Shown in pieces: positions 1 through 11,269 of a stretch of DNA of 64,000 bases. The DNA lies in assembly GCF_000003855.2 (NCBI RefSeq), contig NW_003101678.1, forward strand, positions 961,194 through 1,025,193, in the 5' to 3' direction. The stretch comes from Blastomyces gilchristii SLH14081. Taxonomy: Eukaryota; Ascomycota; Eurotiomycetes; Onygenales; Ajellomycetaceae. The notes below the pieces were generated by a model. The model saw only the letters and a program-made list of their open reading frames with translations. It was not told the DNA's origin and ran no database searches. The translations under genes were made by a program, and so were the position numbers. How positions within the stretch are numbered: the stretch's first letter is position 1; every line of letters begins with the position of its first letter.

Positions 1-383
1 ATTCTAGACTGATGAAGTAGATTACTATATAATTTCACTGTCAATGACTGGCATGCAGAAACTCTTTCAGAGCATTTCATATGTATTGACAGAGATCTGT
101 GTAATATTCATAGTCTTGTAAATATTATCTTCATGGATTTGATTATGATTAGAGAATATTAAACTTCTGTTTTAAGTATTTAATAAGATGTCTTATTCAG
201 ATAGTCAGACAAGTTCTAATATAAGATTATAGTCAATATTATTAACTTTATATGTATAAGTAACTTCATATTGATGTTCTCTGACATCTATACTTAGTTT
301 TATCATGTAACAGATGCAGACATCTTTTGAATTATTAAATTCTGTGAGAAGTCAGAGTCTTGATAAGAGAATACACTGAAGAT
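1..383 (-). mobile_element. Gypsy-A copy G3 (minus), protease-to-RT linker segment
   Basis: Read on the minus strand, this stretch follows the plus-strand Gypsy-A element at about 22770-23160, just after the protease and before the reverse transcriptase. It is riddled with stops and makes no protein. The copy continues on the far side of the Gypsy-C element at 8605 and runs off the left edge of the window. Bases 380-383 (AGAT) are the left target duplication of Gypsy-C. Confidence 0.75.
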
Positions 384-537
384 TGTGATTCAAAGATTGC
401 TTGAGCCAGTGTACAATTACAGGCGTATGCTGGCTTCTTATATATGTTATCTAAATTAATTAGTGCCCGCTAGGGCCTCTTTACATTCATAAGCAGCCGC
501 ATTATTATTCAGTGATTGTATGTTCTTTCAAATCACA
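384..537 (-). repeat. Gypsy-C LTR (3' LTR in element sense)
   Basis: This LTR matches 8439-8604 over its length but is about 12 bases shorter and much more decayed. Many C and G positions kept in the other copy are T or A here, and the hairpin arm GTTCGGAAG of the other LTR is missing. Confidence 0.85.
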
Positions 538-1041
538 TTCTCTCTCATCAGATTCAGTCACACTCATGTGACTATGATGTAAGCCCTAGCCTCATGCGGA
601 TTAGCGCGCCGCTAGCATTTATGATTGTACAGTCTATTTCTGATTCAGCTAGTATCTCTCATACATTCTCACAAACAAACTTTCACTATATTACATTACT
701 CATTTACTAACTTTTTTCATTCTTCAATCATCTTCTTCATCATTATCATCATTGAACATCATTATCTTATTCAAGATTTCTGCTTCTTCTTCTATTTAAC
801 ATCTTCTATCTGTTCATCTATCACATTATACACATTTCTGACAATAATCTCTTATTCTCATAATAAGTATTACTGTAGTGCTCATACCAGGCAGTTTATT
901 AGCAGTAAGTGTGATATATTATGAAACATAACTGAGACTTGTTTATCTTCTAATGATCATCAGAATGTATTACTATAAATAACACATCTTCTTCATCTTC
1001 TTATACACTCTCAATTATTTTTCTTCTCAGCAGACTTCTGA
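538..1041. other. AT-rich 3' part of Gypsy-C, no gene seen
   Basis: This lies inside Gypsy-C between the left LTR and the first antisense open frame. The plus strand is pyrimidine-rich (TCT, TTC and ATC runs). Two short plus frames (516-710 and 625-924) look like chance frames without a recognisable domain. Confidence 0.5.
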
Positions 1042-1284
1042 TTGTGTCTTCTGACACAATTTTACATGAATGTAGATACTAATATGTTTGTTTTTATTCA
1101 TATAGAATCTTTATTCATTGACAGATTTATATTCACTGATGATAGTGAACTCAATATTGAATTATTGATTCAGAACTTGAAAAATATGATAATAAAGAAC
1201 TTGTCTGTATCATGTATGACTGAGTCTCTTGCATTCTTCTCTATCTCTTCTGTCACTATTTCTTCCTCTGCTGATCTCTCTTAA
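1042..1284 (+). CDS. Antisense ORF 1 in Gypsy-C 3' region, unrecognised (80 codons)
   Basis: This open frame starts with ATG and lies on the strand opposite to gag-pol. It ends in a Ser-rich stretch, and the same Ser/Thr/Ala-rich reading continues past the stop to about 1440. I recognise no domain. It is the first of three consecutive antisense frames (with 1722-2108 and 2152-2568) that stay open while the pol frames of the same element are full of stops. It could be an exon of one spliced gene, or a chance frame in pyrimidine-rich DNA. Confidence 0.25.
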   Translation: MCLLTQFYMNVDTNMFVFIHIESLFIDRFIFTDDSELNIELLIQNLKNMIIKNLSVSCMTESLAFFSISSVTISSSADLS

Positions 1285-1721
1285 TCTTCTACTCTTATCC
1301 CTGTTTCTGATTCTTCTGCTTCTGCTACCTCTGTTTCTGTAATCTTCACTCTCACTACTTCTGCTCTCTCTGTCTCTGCCACTGCTTCTGCTTTGATTAT
1401 CAGCTCTCCCTGTTACAAGAAGATGTTGTATAGACTTGATGAATCATGTTTCTCAGTATGTATGCTTCTGTTCTTCTTACTGATCTCTAGAATGATCTAT
1501 TGTACAAAGACTGTGTATAACATAACTATTTGAAGCTCAGTCATGAATACTGATTATTATATTCATTTCAAATATTTATAATGAGATAATTGTTTATTTA
1601 TACTGAAGAATCACTCTTCTCTTCAACAGTATTGAAATTGTAAGTCTTTTCTTTTTTCTCTTCTCTTCTAACACTGATTTTTCTAGAAGAAATTGTTATA
1701 GATTTTATTATATATGAAGTT

Positions 1722-2108
1722 GTGATATTTATAAATATTAAGAAACTTTTTATAACTGTAAAGTTCAATATTATGAGTACATTCACTCTGATAAATTTCT
1801 TTGAAATGATATATCTGTATCAGTCTATTCTCTGGCATCTGTCATCTGACTTTGTAATGCAGACAAAAGATATCTGTGTTTTCAGAAACAGAAATACAGA
1901 TGTTATACTCTTTTACATCTGCAGACATGAGACTTGTACATCTTATCTGAAATATTATCATAAGAATAAGCTGTTTGCATGCTGCATTCTGCTTTCTGTA
2001 TTTCTCTATATTCTTCTCTCTCTTTCTGAGAAGTGTCATGCATGTTGTAATTATATATACAACTCTAAGATCAGTGAGTGTTTATTCAGTAACTGTTCTC
2101 ATCTCTGA
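1722..2108 (+). CDS. Antisense ORF 2 in Gypsy-C 3' region, Cys-rich (128 codons)
   Basis: This is among the longest unbroken frames free of Ns in the window, on the strand opposite to pol. The middle part holds spaced cysteines and histidines: ICVF, then CRHETC about 20 residues later, then YYHKNK and a CC pair. That could be a small zinc-binding module. A hydrophobic stretch follows (LLSVFLYILLSL). I do not recognise the family. The frame begins in a TA-rich stretch, so the true start is uncertain. Either an accessory antisense gene of Gypsy-C or a fortuitous frame would fit. Confidence 0.35.
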   Translation: MIFINIKKLFITVKFNIMSTFTLINFFEMIYLYQSILWHLSSDFVMQTKDICVFRNRNTDVILFYICRHETCTSYLKYYHKNKLFACCILLSVFLYILLSLSEKCHACCNYIYNSKISECLFSNCSHL

Positions 2109-2151
2109 TTTTACAGTTTTCATATACTAATAATGATTCTTAGTTACTCTG

Positions 2152-2568
2152 ATGTCAGAGGCTATTCTAATTAAAGATAATTACACTGCTGAGACTACTC
2201 TCTTTTACTCTCAAGCTTCTTCTGTCACTTTCTCTCTCTTCTCTGCAGAGAAGGTTGTGTATAAATCAGGTTATAAGTGTTTAATCTCAGATGACTTCTG
2301 CTGTTATTTATCTGATTCTACACTCTCTTCTTCTTCTATTTCTTCTGTCTTCACTCTCTCTGTCTTAGCTTCTGGTTCTGTGAGTCTCATACTCTTCTTC
2401 AATTTTTCTACATGTATGTGTGCATATTTCTATATTAGCATTTCAGTCAATCTTGCAATAAATGATATTAATGTTATACACAGAGTGATAGAGAAATTGA
2501 TGATATGTATAATATTGTTACAAGAGCAGCTTACAGCTCTTGAATTTCTTACAGATCTCAAGTTTTAA
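2152..2568 (+). CDS. Antisense ORF 3 in Gypsy-C 3' region, Ser-rich with hydrophobic segment (138 codons)
   Basis: This plus-strand frame follows antisense ORF 2 after 43 bases in another phase. Its N-terminal half is Ser/Thr-rich. A hydrophobic segment (VLASGSVSLILFF, near residues 70-85) could cross a membrane. The C-terminal part is mixed polar and leucine-rich. No domain is recognised. The absence of TGA stops is notable beside the heavily interrupted minus-strand pol, but the C-rich bias of this strand could also keep frames open. Confidence 0.35.
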   Translation: MSEAILIKDNYTAETTLFYSQASSVTFSLFSAEKVVYKSGYKCLISDDFCCYLSDSTLSSSSISSVFTLSVLASGSVSLILFFNFSTCMCAYFYISISVNLAINDINVIHRVIEKLMICIILLQEQLTALEFLTDLKF

Positions 2569-3824
2569 GATTTTCTTTGTTTTTGAGATTTTTCAGATGA
2601 TGTAATGTTGAAAATAGATTAAATGTGTAACATATGAAAATGAATGAAGTGTGTATAATAACATTTATCTTTTACAGCTAATTCTTACAGTTGATAATCA
2701 ATTCATTATCTCTTCTCTTTTCTTACACTTTTTCTTTATCTGCTAGTCACTACTCTTACACAATCTCTATATAATACAGTGTTCAGTGACTAGGTTCAGC
2801 AGCTTTCATCTCTTGTGATTCTATCTCATATATTATACTGTCTCTCTTCACTCATTCAGACTACTACAGTGAACAGCTTATTAAAACTACTCTTATCTGA
2901 TCTCTGAGTGTCTTCAGAAGTTGAGATAACTTGATCTCACACATCTGTGAATATTTCAGATACTTTATTCTCTGTTATCTTTATAATTGAACTGATGTAA
3001 ACAGTTGAATTCAACTCTGAATTTCTTTTTCTTCTATAATCTGACTCATATATAAGTCTGATGCTCTGAAACTGCTCTTTACTGTGTTTTACTCACTATT
3101 TACAGTGCATTATTGTATGACTGACTACAGTCTCATCACTTATTAAAGTGTGATATTCATCTGATTTCTTCATTACTTCTTATTCTTTTCTGATAATTAT
3201 GAAAAGATTAGAATAAGTGAGATCATCTGATTTGTAAGTATCTATGATTTCTCTTACTTTATGAGACTTTTTAATTATAAGTCTCTTCTTTTTCAACACT
3301 GATAATAGTGCTGTGAATAATCATAATTCACTCAGATCTTGCATCTTTGTCTTTATAAGATATGAATCATTTATTAAGTTGTATAAGATCTGTTCCTCTG
3401 ATTCTTTCAATGTATATGTTCTCAGAGAATGTGATTTAAGTATTTTATATAACTCAAATCATCTAGATTGAAACTTCTCAGAACTCTTATTGTGTACAAG
3501 AACTCACATTCTTATCTTAAGACTTGATTTCTTAACTAGTGAGTCTTGTATTGTTTTCAATTGAATTGCTCAGTTCAGAAGTCACTTATTAGCTTTTGTA
3601 TGTGTGTGACTGATCTCTTTCAATCTTGATTTCTCATTTATAACTACTGTGTCTGTGACTGTTGCTTCTGCTGTGTCTGCAACTGCTGTTTTCTCTCTCA
3701 TCTTTTTCAAAGCATTCTTTAAGATGCGCGGATGCAATTCATACAACAGGTAGAATGATGAATACTTGAAGACTGCATGCTGCTGAATACATGTGGCTAA
3801 TAGTGCCTGACTGAGATATTCATC
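2569..3824. other. Gypsy-C region between integrase and antisense ORFs
   Basis: No convincing gene is seen. The plus strand is rich in TCT and CTC runs and includes a Ser/Ala/Thr-type run near 3650-3700. It could be the decayed C-terminal tail of pol plus an untranslated region. Confidence 0.4.
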
Positions 3825-5950
3825 TCATAATCTTGTAGACTTGCTCACTAGATATTTCATCAGCATATTGCTCAGAATTTCATTCAAGAATTTCATCTTT
3901 CTGTTTATCTGTGAATAATATGATGTTGTTCTACAATGTCTTGTCTGTAACTGACTTATAAAATGCCTCACTGCTTCTTCTATGAGATTTACATGATTAT
4001 CAGTTAGAATCTCGCATAGTATTCCATAGTTGATATAGATCTCATTATGTAGAAATTTCATCATCATCTTCTCTATCATCTCTGAAACTGCTTTCATAAC
4101 TGGCCAGTCAGTAGCATAGTTAATAGCAGTGATTATTCAATGATTTTCATTTGATGTTCACAGTAATATGTCTATAAGATTCATCTCTCATCATTCAAAT
4201 GATTGTATTATACTATTTATCTGATATTGTACTTTCTCACATTCTAATTCTATTCTAGATTCTTTCACAATCTGATAATTCAGACACTTGTGAGTATATA
4301 TCTGAATGTTCTTGATCATGCTTGACCAGTACACTCTTGATTTAAGTATGCTCATAAGTTCAGAGCTTTCTAAGTGACTGAATTTCTTATGTATGTGAGT
4401 CATTAAGTCACATCTAAATGAATGTTTCAGATAGAGAGCTTTCACATATTCTAAATTATGATAAAGTATAATATTGTTTTGCAATTTTCTCAGCTTGAAG
4501 TTTGAAAGTATCTCTTCTATCACTTTTATAAGATGCTTATTATCTGATATCTTATTATTCTTCAAGTGAGAGATCATTATATTCACTCATTCTGATTTCT
4601 TACATTCTCTCAGTGTGTTTAATATGATGTTTTCTTATAACTGATTTACAGGACTCTTACTCATGAAATCAGGTCTGTAACTAATTGTATCGGATATTAC
4701 AGTGTTCAATCTCTTTCAGTATTTAATATGAAGATTGTATACTTGAAACTCTGAGATTCAATGTACTAAGTGTTTGAAGGGTTTCATCATTGATTACAGA
4801 TAGATGAGACTTTCATGATTTATAATCATCATTGTCATATGCTTGTTATTGATATATCTATCTCATAATATCAGTGTGTGCTTAATCACTAGTAATTTCT
4901 TTTTATACACTGAGTAATTAAGCTTAGCATCTGATAGTTTTCTATCATTATACATCACTGAGTGCAGCTTGCTGTTCTTACTCATCTGTAGAAGAGTGTC
5001 TCTGATATCTCATTCAGATATGTCTGTCTTGATATAGAAAGGTTTATTATGATCTGATTGAATAAGCACTGAGAATATTATCACATGTTTTCTCAGTGTG
5101 AGAAAGACCTCTTCACACACAGTATTTTAGATGATTGAATAAAACTTCTTCTTTCACAGATTTGTATCTGTTTCTCTTAAGAGATCTGAGAGTAATACAG
5201 ATATTCATATGAAATTCTTGATAAATCTGCAGTAATATGAGATCAACTCAAGAAACTGTTGTATATAATGTACATTTCTCAGTCACAGTCAATTCACTAT
5301 AACATTCAATTTCTTCAGAATGAGATGTATACAGTCACTACTTACTATATATTCTATGAACTTTAACTCTTCTGTTCCAAACACATACTTTGTTGATTTA
5401 GTATAGAGCTTATACTCTGTCAGAGTTGTAAGCACTTCATTGAGATGCTTCAGATGTTTATTATATAAGTTTGAGAAGACTAGAATATTATTTAGATATA
5501 CAAGATATAAGGTTTCATTCTGTTTATAAAGAATCATATTCATCATCATTTGAAAGATGACAGATACATTTGTCAGATCAAATAGTATTATCAGGAATTC
5601 AAACTTCTCTCATTGTATATTAAATGCAGTTTGTGATACTGACAGTTCATCTACACAGATCTGTCAATATTCTGAGAGAAGATTGATCTTTAATAGATAT
5701 TAGATGTTTTCAACTGTATTCAACTGTTATTGAATCTGTGATAATAAGTATCTGTTCTTAATTGTAAGCTTGTTAAGTGCTTAATAATTGATACATATCT
5801 GTCACTTCTCACTCATCTTTTTCACAAATAGAACTGAGAAGTCTCACATGCTTGATGAGAGTTATATCAGATCATGTTCTAGAAGATCTATGATCTGACA
5901 CTTCTGTTCTTCAAGATGCATTTGTGACAGAGAGTATACATTTTAATTGA
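3825..5950 (-). pseudogene. Gypsy-C pol: reverse transcriptase, RNase H, integrase (broken)
   Basis: Minus-strand pieces appear in standard Ty3/gypsy order. The RT palm piece is at 5289-5549, where the YLDD box reads YLNN followed by ILVF, with a downstream HLKHLNEVL helix. RNase H is near 5130-4750 (PFYIKTD, then NYSVYKKKLLVI). The integrase zinc domain is in 4191-4586 (HIHKKFSH, then CLNY), and the integrase core in 3825-4097 (ILTDN, TTSYYSQ). The expected catalytic Glu near FLNE is read as Lys, and the RT Asp pair is lost. Many in-frame TGA codons separate the pieces. All enzymes must be inactive. Confidence 0.85.
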
Positions 5951-6599
5951 CTGATTTCATGTTTTCTGTGTCAATCTCATGTATAAATTCTCATTTCAGT
6001 GACAATTTCAGTGAAAGATCTGTTCAGAAGATCTTCTTATACTTCTTCAGAAGTTTCTTCATACACTTATTCTCTCATATATTCTTTATCTTGATTTTCT
6101 TCACTTCTGAGTTATGTATAACATACAGAATGCTTTCAGATGAGATCTTATAAATCATTCTCTTTACTTATTAATATATAAGCAGATTTAACTCTTCTAT
6201 ATCAGAGACATGAAATGTTCTTCTCATATCAGTTGATAGAATCATATGAACTGTTTTCTTCTTGTCAGTTAACTGTATATGACATGTACATCATTGTATC
6301 TGCAGATTGAATCTTTGAAATCAATTGAGTCTGAGAATAAGGTTATATTTCATGTTCTGCAGCTCTTACACTCAAATATAGCAAGATTATTCTCTGAAGT
6401 GCAAGAGAACTCTTACTCTTGTGAGTGATACTAAATATTAATTATCAGATCATCTTATGTGTTAAGAATTATTCACTCAGCAGATCTCTTTCAGTCTTTA
6501 AATCATATAATTATCAATATATTGTGTAGAAGCTTCTGTGTTCACTAACATCTTTACAGTCATCTCTCAATTCTTATTCAAGTACTCTCTATACATTAA

Positions 6600-8300
6600 C
6601 ATTTCAGGCTTCAAGATATTGAGATGAATGTTCACTTCTTCATTCTCACTCACACTCTATTCAGAAGCCTGCTTTCTCTTGATATTCATAGAATTCAGAG
6701 AGTTATCTAACACAGATATCTCTTTCACTTTGAAGATTTTTCATAGAATATCAGTGAGTGTCTCTGAGCTCTCTGATTCTGCTAGTTTTTTAACTCTCTT
6801 GCTTCTCTTAACTGTGTATACTGTGTGCAATTCTTTACATGATGATTTTGACATCTGCAGTTGAAGCAAGCTCAATACTTATAATATCAAGGTTCTCACT
6901 CAGAGAGTCTCTTTTTCAGAGAATTCAGTGCTTTAGTGATAGCATTCAAATCTAGATTTATTATATTCAGATATGTGACTTGTGTTATAGAAGTCTGATT
7001 ACTTATTCTCTGCTGAGATATACTTGATTGCAGTATTTTCTGTTGCAATTGACTTACTTATTCTTATATAATGAGAATATTGTATGCTTCTTTCACTGTG
7101 TCTGATTATAAGATTAAGCATTTTCATTTCACTCTCAACTCAGATGTAAGATCATGAATGAAGATCTGTAAATAGAAAGATGTTGAAAGCTCTTCATTCA
7201 ATATAAGATAGTGTAAGCTACAGTGTGTAAAGTATGATATAAAATTACTCACTTATCTACACTCAGTGAAGCATTTATAATGCTTGTCTTATATATTCAC
7301 TTTCTCAAAGTTATATAAGATTCATTTGAAAAACTCATTTCATGTTCATGAAAATGAATATCACTCTGAGTCTGTGAGATTCATCTTTTTATCAGTCATT
7401 TATAATAACTTTGCTTTTCTATGTAGAAATGCAGCAGATCTTAAGACTTGTTGAAATTTTATTAACTATCTATCTGTAAGTTTGTATTTAATCTGATAAT
7501 ATAATTGCATCTGACTTAGTCAGCTGATTACAGCATCATTTTTTTCAGTTATTATTAAAGCTTAATAACTTCAGCAGATCTTCTGACTTGATATATTTCA
7601 TACTCAGATTCTCATCCTGCACAGCAGTCTCAGATAATGTGTACACTTCTGAAGAGATTATGAATAATCATGATAAGATCTTCAGATTCAGTGTGATTGT
7701 CTATCTATATAAACATTCAATTTCTCACTACAGGTCTATGACCTGGCTTTTTCTATTCTTATTAATGATGATAATTGTGTCAGTGAAGCTCTTCATAGTG
7801 AATACTTGATTCACAGTGAATATCAATTATTGCTTAGCTTCTGTCTCAGCCTGTCACTGTGTACATAAGATCTTAATCTTGTTTAGAATTCTCATGTGTG
7901 TGTAGAGTTTCACTTCTGATTTGATAATCTCAGTCACTTTTCTTACTGCTTTAAATAAACTCTCTGAAAGATTCTACATATCTTCTGATTCAGATAGCAG
8001 AGAAGAGTGTTATTCATATTAACTAGAGAAGATATTCATTTTGATAATTTCTTATTAATTGTACAATGTCTATTATTATATTATTATATGATTTCTGATT
8101 TTTATTTTCTGTTATCATTGTATAACTTCAGTGATAACTATCTCTCTTTTATTCTTCTGAGTAGAGAGTGATCTTCTTTGAATCTGATTTATTACTCTCA
8201 TCTCTTTTCTCACATCTCTTCTGTTTGTATATGTGGCATTTGCCTGAGTGTGGAGTTTTTCTCTAACAAGCAGAGCAGTATCAATCAGATACTCTTTCAC
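6600..8300 (-). pseudogene. Gypsy-C gag with intact CCHC knuckle (broken)
   Basis: Gag packages the element RNA in the cytoplasmic particle. At 6868-6827 the minus strand reads a complete C-x2-C-x4-H-x4-C zinc knuckle (CFNCRCQNHHVKNC). A 61-codon open piece at 8300-8115 lies just inside the 5' LTR and may be the Gag N-terminus; its ATG is about 140 bases from the LTR. The rest is interrupted by stops. The boundary to the protease is not resolved. Confidence 0.6.
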
Positions 8301-8438
8301 TCACTGCTTCTTTGTATACTATCTTTTGAGATGTTTTAGAATCACACTGATATAATAACTATGAATTATTTCATAGATAAAATTATCACACTCTGAAGAA
8401 GTCTGCACTTCTCATCAGTTTTTAGACATGCTATCAGA

Positions 8439-8604
8439 TGTGATTCAAAGGTTGCTTGAGTCAGTGTATGATTACAGATGTATGCCGGCTTCTTATATAT
8501 GTTATCTAAATTAATTAGTGACCGCTAGAGCCCCTTTACATTCATAAGCGTGTTCGGAAGCGGCCGCGTTATTATCCGGCGGTCGTACGTTCTTCCGAAC
8601 CACA
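8439..8604 (-). repeat. Gypsy-C LTR (5' LTR in element sense) with hairpin
   Basis: This 166-bp LTR is followed on the plus strand by the target duplication AGAT. Its outer end keeps many CpG and CC/GG sites, in contrast to its partner at 384-537. Arms GTTCGGAAG (8552-8560) and CTTCCGAAC (8592-8600) form a perfect 9-bp inverted repeat. Confidence 0.85.
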
Positions 8605-9547
8605 AGATTACAATTTGAAAATGAGAGTTCATGAATATAAAGACTTAAGAATGTATCTCAAAGCTTAAACACAGTGTTCAAACAGTGTCTTACGACTGAA
8701 GATTTAATTATTTCATAGTGACATAGATCACTGTCTATCATGGGTTTTATATTATATATATTATTCATCACAGTAGATACAAGAATTACATTCATTGTTA
8801 TTTTCTCTTCAAATTATTATCATCTGATCTTGTCAAGCTTCTGCTTGTAAATTTGAATAGAAGCTAATCTTTTCTCTGTTTCATTGAGACATTCTCATAG
8901 ATATCTTTTGAATCTTTCCTCAATGCAATATGATTAATGTGAATTACCAGCATGATCTTTCTTTCAAATAAGAAGGTATATAGATTAATCAGCAGTTTGA
9001 AGTGATATGTTCTGATCAGTTACAATTAATACACACTTCTTATTAATGTTGATCAGCAACTTCTTCAGAAGCAATCTTAGAGACTCAGAAGCTTACTCAG
9101 ATAGCAGAGATTCTTGTTTATATATAAATATTTAAGTCTACTTAATTTATAACATCTGCATTATTGTTATTCTTTGATGCAGATGTATGAATGACTGAGA
9201 TGTAACACCTTCTATCACTGTTCTGTATACTCTTAAGCTTGATAAGACAGTTATTCAATATTCAGAGTTATATACAGAAGTCTTTATAAGTCTGGTCTTC
9301 ATCTACACTTATAAGAGTCTGTAGAAGTTTAAAAGATAGTGTCTTCTTAAGCATGCTAATCTTTATTTAATTCTTTCAAGATTGATCACCTGCTTCTAGA
9401 ATCTTGATATTGAAGTCAGAAATGAATCTAGTGAGAGAAGTATTTTTCTGTCAAGCACTCTGTAACTAATCTAATACTTTCTGCTATGTAGCAGTATCTC
9501 TGAACAGAACATTGAGATGTCTGATAATGTTATCAGATGTACATAAC
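8605..9547 (-). mobile_element. Gypsy-A copy G3 (minus), protease and Gag C-terminal segment
   Basis: The minus strand matches Gypsy-A element E1 from about 21900 to 22780, which covers the Gag C-terminal half and the protease start. Around 8605-8690 it holds about 100 bases not present in E1. The right end, TACATAAC (9540-9547), is the target duplicated by hAT copy X1. No open protein survives. Confidence 0.75.
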
Positions 9548-9917
9548 TAGACTGACCGTGTGACCGTGTCTGAGACCAGAATCAAACTTTACAGTTGTCA
9601 CATTGTCTAAAAGCATTACTTCTGGTCATGGTTTGTGTTCATTACATTGATTTCAAATCACATTATTTCAAATATTAAAGTTCTCAGATTCACTTTTCAA
9701 ATAAAAATCTAGTCTTAGATAAAGAATATGTTTGAATTCTTAGTCACATTTTCATTCTGATCTCATTATTGAGAATGACACTAAATGAGATCATGAAATC
9801 ACTTCTCACTTATATAATATTATAACATGGTGCTCATTTGTTAAAAATTCAATAGAGAGTGTTATCAAATATTATTACTTTTCTGAACACAGATTATAAT
9901 TCATATAATTTTAATTA

Positions 9918-10048
9918 TGAAAAAAATATAAAATACAAAAAAAAAAACAAAAACAAGAAAAAATCAGAATGAACAAAAAAAAAAAAAGAGAGAAAGAAAA
10001 AAAAAAAATAAAAGAAAAAGAAAAAAATAAAAAATAAAAATAAAAAAA
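9918..10048. repeat. A-rich low-complexity tract in hAT X1
   Basis: Runs of A broken by single T, G or C. Copy X2 has the corresponding tract directly after the assembly gap (16700-16758), which may explain why the assembly broke there. Confidence 0.9.
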
Positions 10049-11097
10049 ATCAAGGTTACAGAGCTGCAGCATTTTTAAAATACTCACTTCTCAGAGTCTT
10101 TACAATGTTCATTATTAATCATGTATCTGTCACAGTGAGAGTAATATAGCTGTGATGAGCTATTATCTTAATAACATCTAACAAATAATCAGTATATATC
10201 TGTATAAATGTGAATATTTAGAAAACATACACTTAAAAAGTGTGATCAGGGTGGACTCTGCTGTCACTTGAATAACATTAAGAACAGAATGCTGAAATTG
10301 ATGATTCTCTTCATTGATTTCACAGACAAGGCAGGTGAAGATAATCTTAAGAAATATAAGATTCTCTGACTTCTGATAAAAATGAATCTCACAGAGAGAC
10401 TCTATTTTTATGATATCAGAGACTGAGTGTTATTAAAAAGTGTTACTTTCATGCAATGCATATACACTTACTGTGATGATTCATTCTCTGTGTATGTGAC
10501 TGAGAGTTGTAGCTTTCTCATGCTGCATGACTCTCTCTGAAATGCTGGCGCTGGTTTGTAACTCACACAGTCTCTTAGTTCAGTATATACTGCATGTATG
10601 CAGCTCTGTGTGCTGAGGCTGTATTAGTCATTATAACCTGATATAGTACTCACTTTTCACAGGCCATGTTTTGTTTGAGAGAGGGGAGAGGAAAGACATG
10701 ACTGTGATTTTATTAAAGAAGAATGAATAATTAGTAATATTGAATATAATTTAATTCTTCTGTATTTAAAATTTGATTAGTCTATACTCTTCAATTTGAG
10801 AGTTTCTAAGAGTGTTTTAATAGTTTTCATACCAGCTTGAACTTAGTGATGAGTTGAAGAAGAAGAGAAAAGAGAGAAGAAAGAAATGAGAATAACTTAT
10901 CTTTATAATATGAAAACAGAGAATTGCTGTAATTATTCTCTCTAGCAATAAAGATCTGTTTTCTGCATGTATTGAATGAAGATGATGTTGCTATACAACA
11001 CTGTAGCTGTTTCTGTATATCTCTGAAAGCTGTTAATATTTTCTTTGTCTCTTTATATTTGATAAGTCAGTAATATATTTTAATACACTTCTTCTTT

Positions 11098-11226
11098 CAT
11101 CATTATCATTATTATCACTATCATCATTATCATTACTATCATTATCATCATCATTATCAACATCATTACTATTATTATCACTATTATCATTATTATCATC
11201 ATCATCATCATTACTATTATTATATT
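11098..11226. repeat. ATC/ATT trinucleotide microsatellite in hAT X1
   Basis: A long stretch of CATTAT/CATCAT-type triplets. Copy X2 has the same microsatellite at about 17856-17957 with more ATT units, consistent with C-to-T decay. Confidence 0.9.
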
Positions 11227-11269
11227 ATTTCTGGCTGTCTCTTCTGCCTTCACCTCTCTTCAACACTCA

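Larger units (their letters stand above)
384..8604 (-). mobile_element. Gypsy-C LTR retrotransposon, complete but decayed
   Basis: This 8.2-kb Ty3/gypsy element is bounded by two direct repeats that begin TGTGATTCAAAG and end CACA. It is flanked by the 4-base duplication AGAT (380-383 and 8605-8608). The coding direction is minus: gag with a CCHC knuckle, then reverse transcriptase, RNase H and integrase, so the 5' LTR is the one at 8439-8604. About 3.3 kb lie between the integrase and the 3' LTR, unusually long, and carry open frames on the opposite strand. It is inserted in the Gypsy-A copy G3. The Gypsy-C name is mine. Confidence 0.85.

Noticed and set aside
11098..11226. Possible CRISPR-like or satellite array
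   Set aside because: It is a plain trinucleotide microsatellite without spacers, repeated in the second hAT copy.
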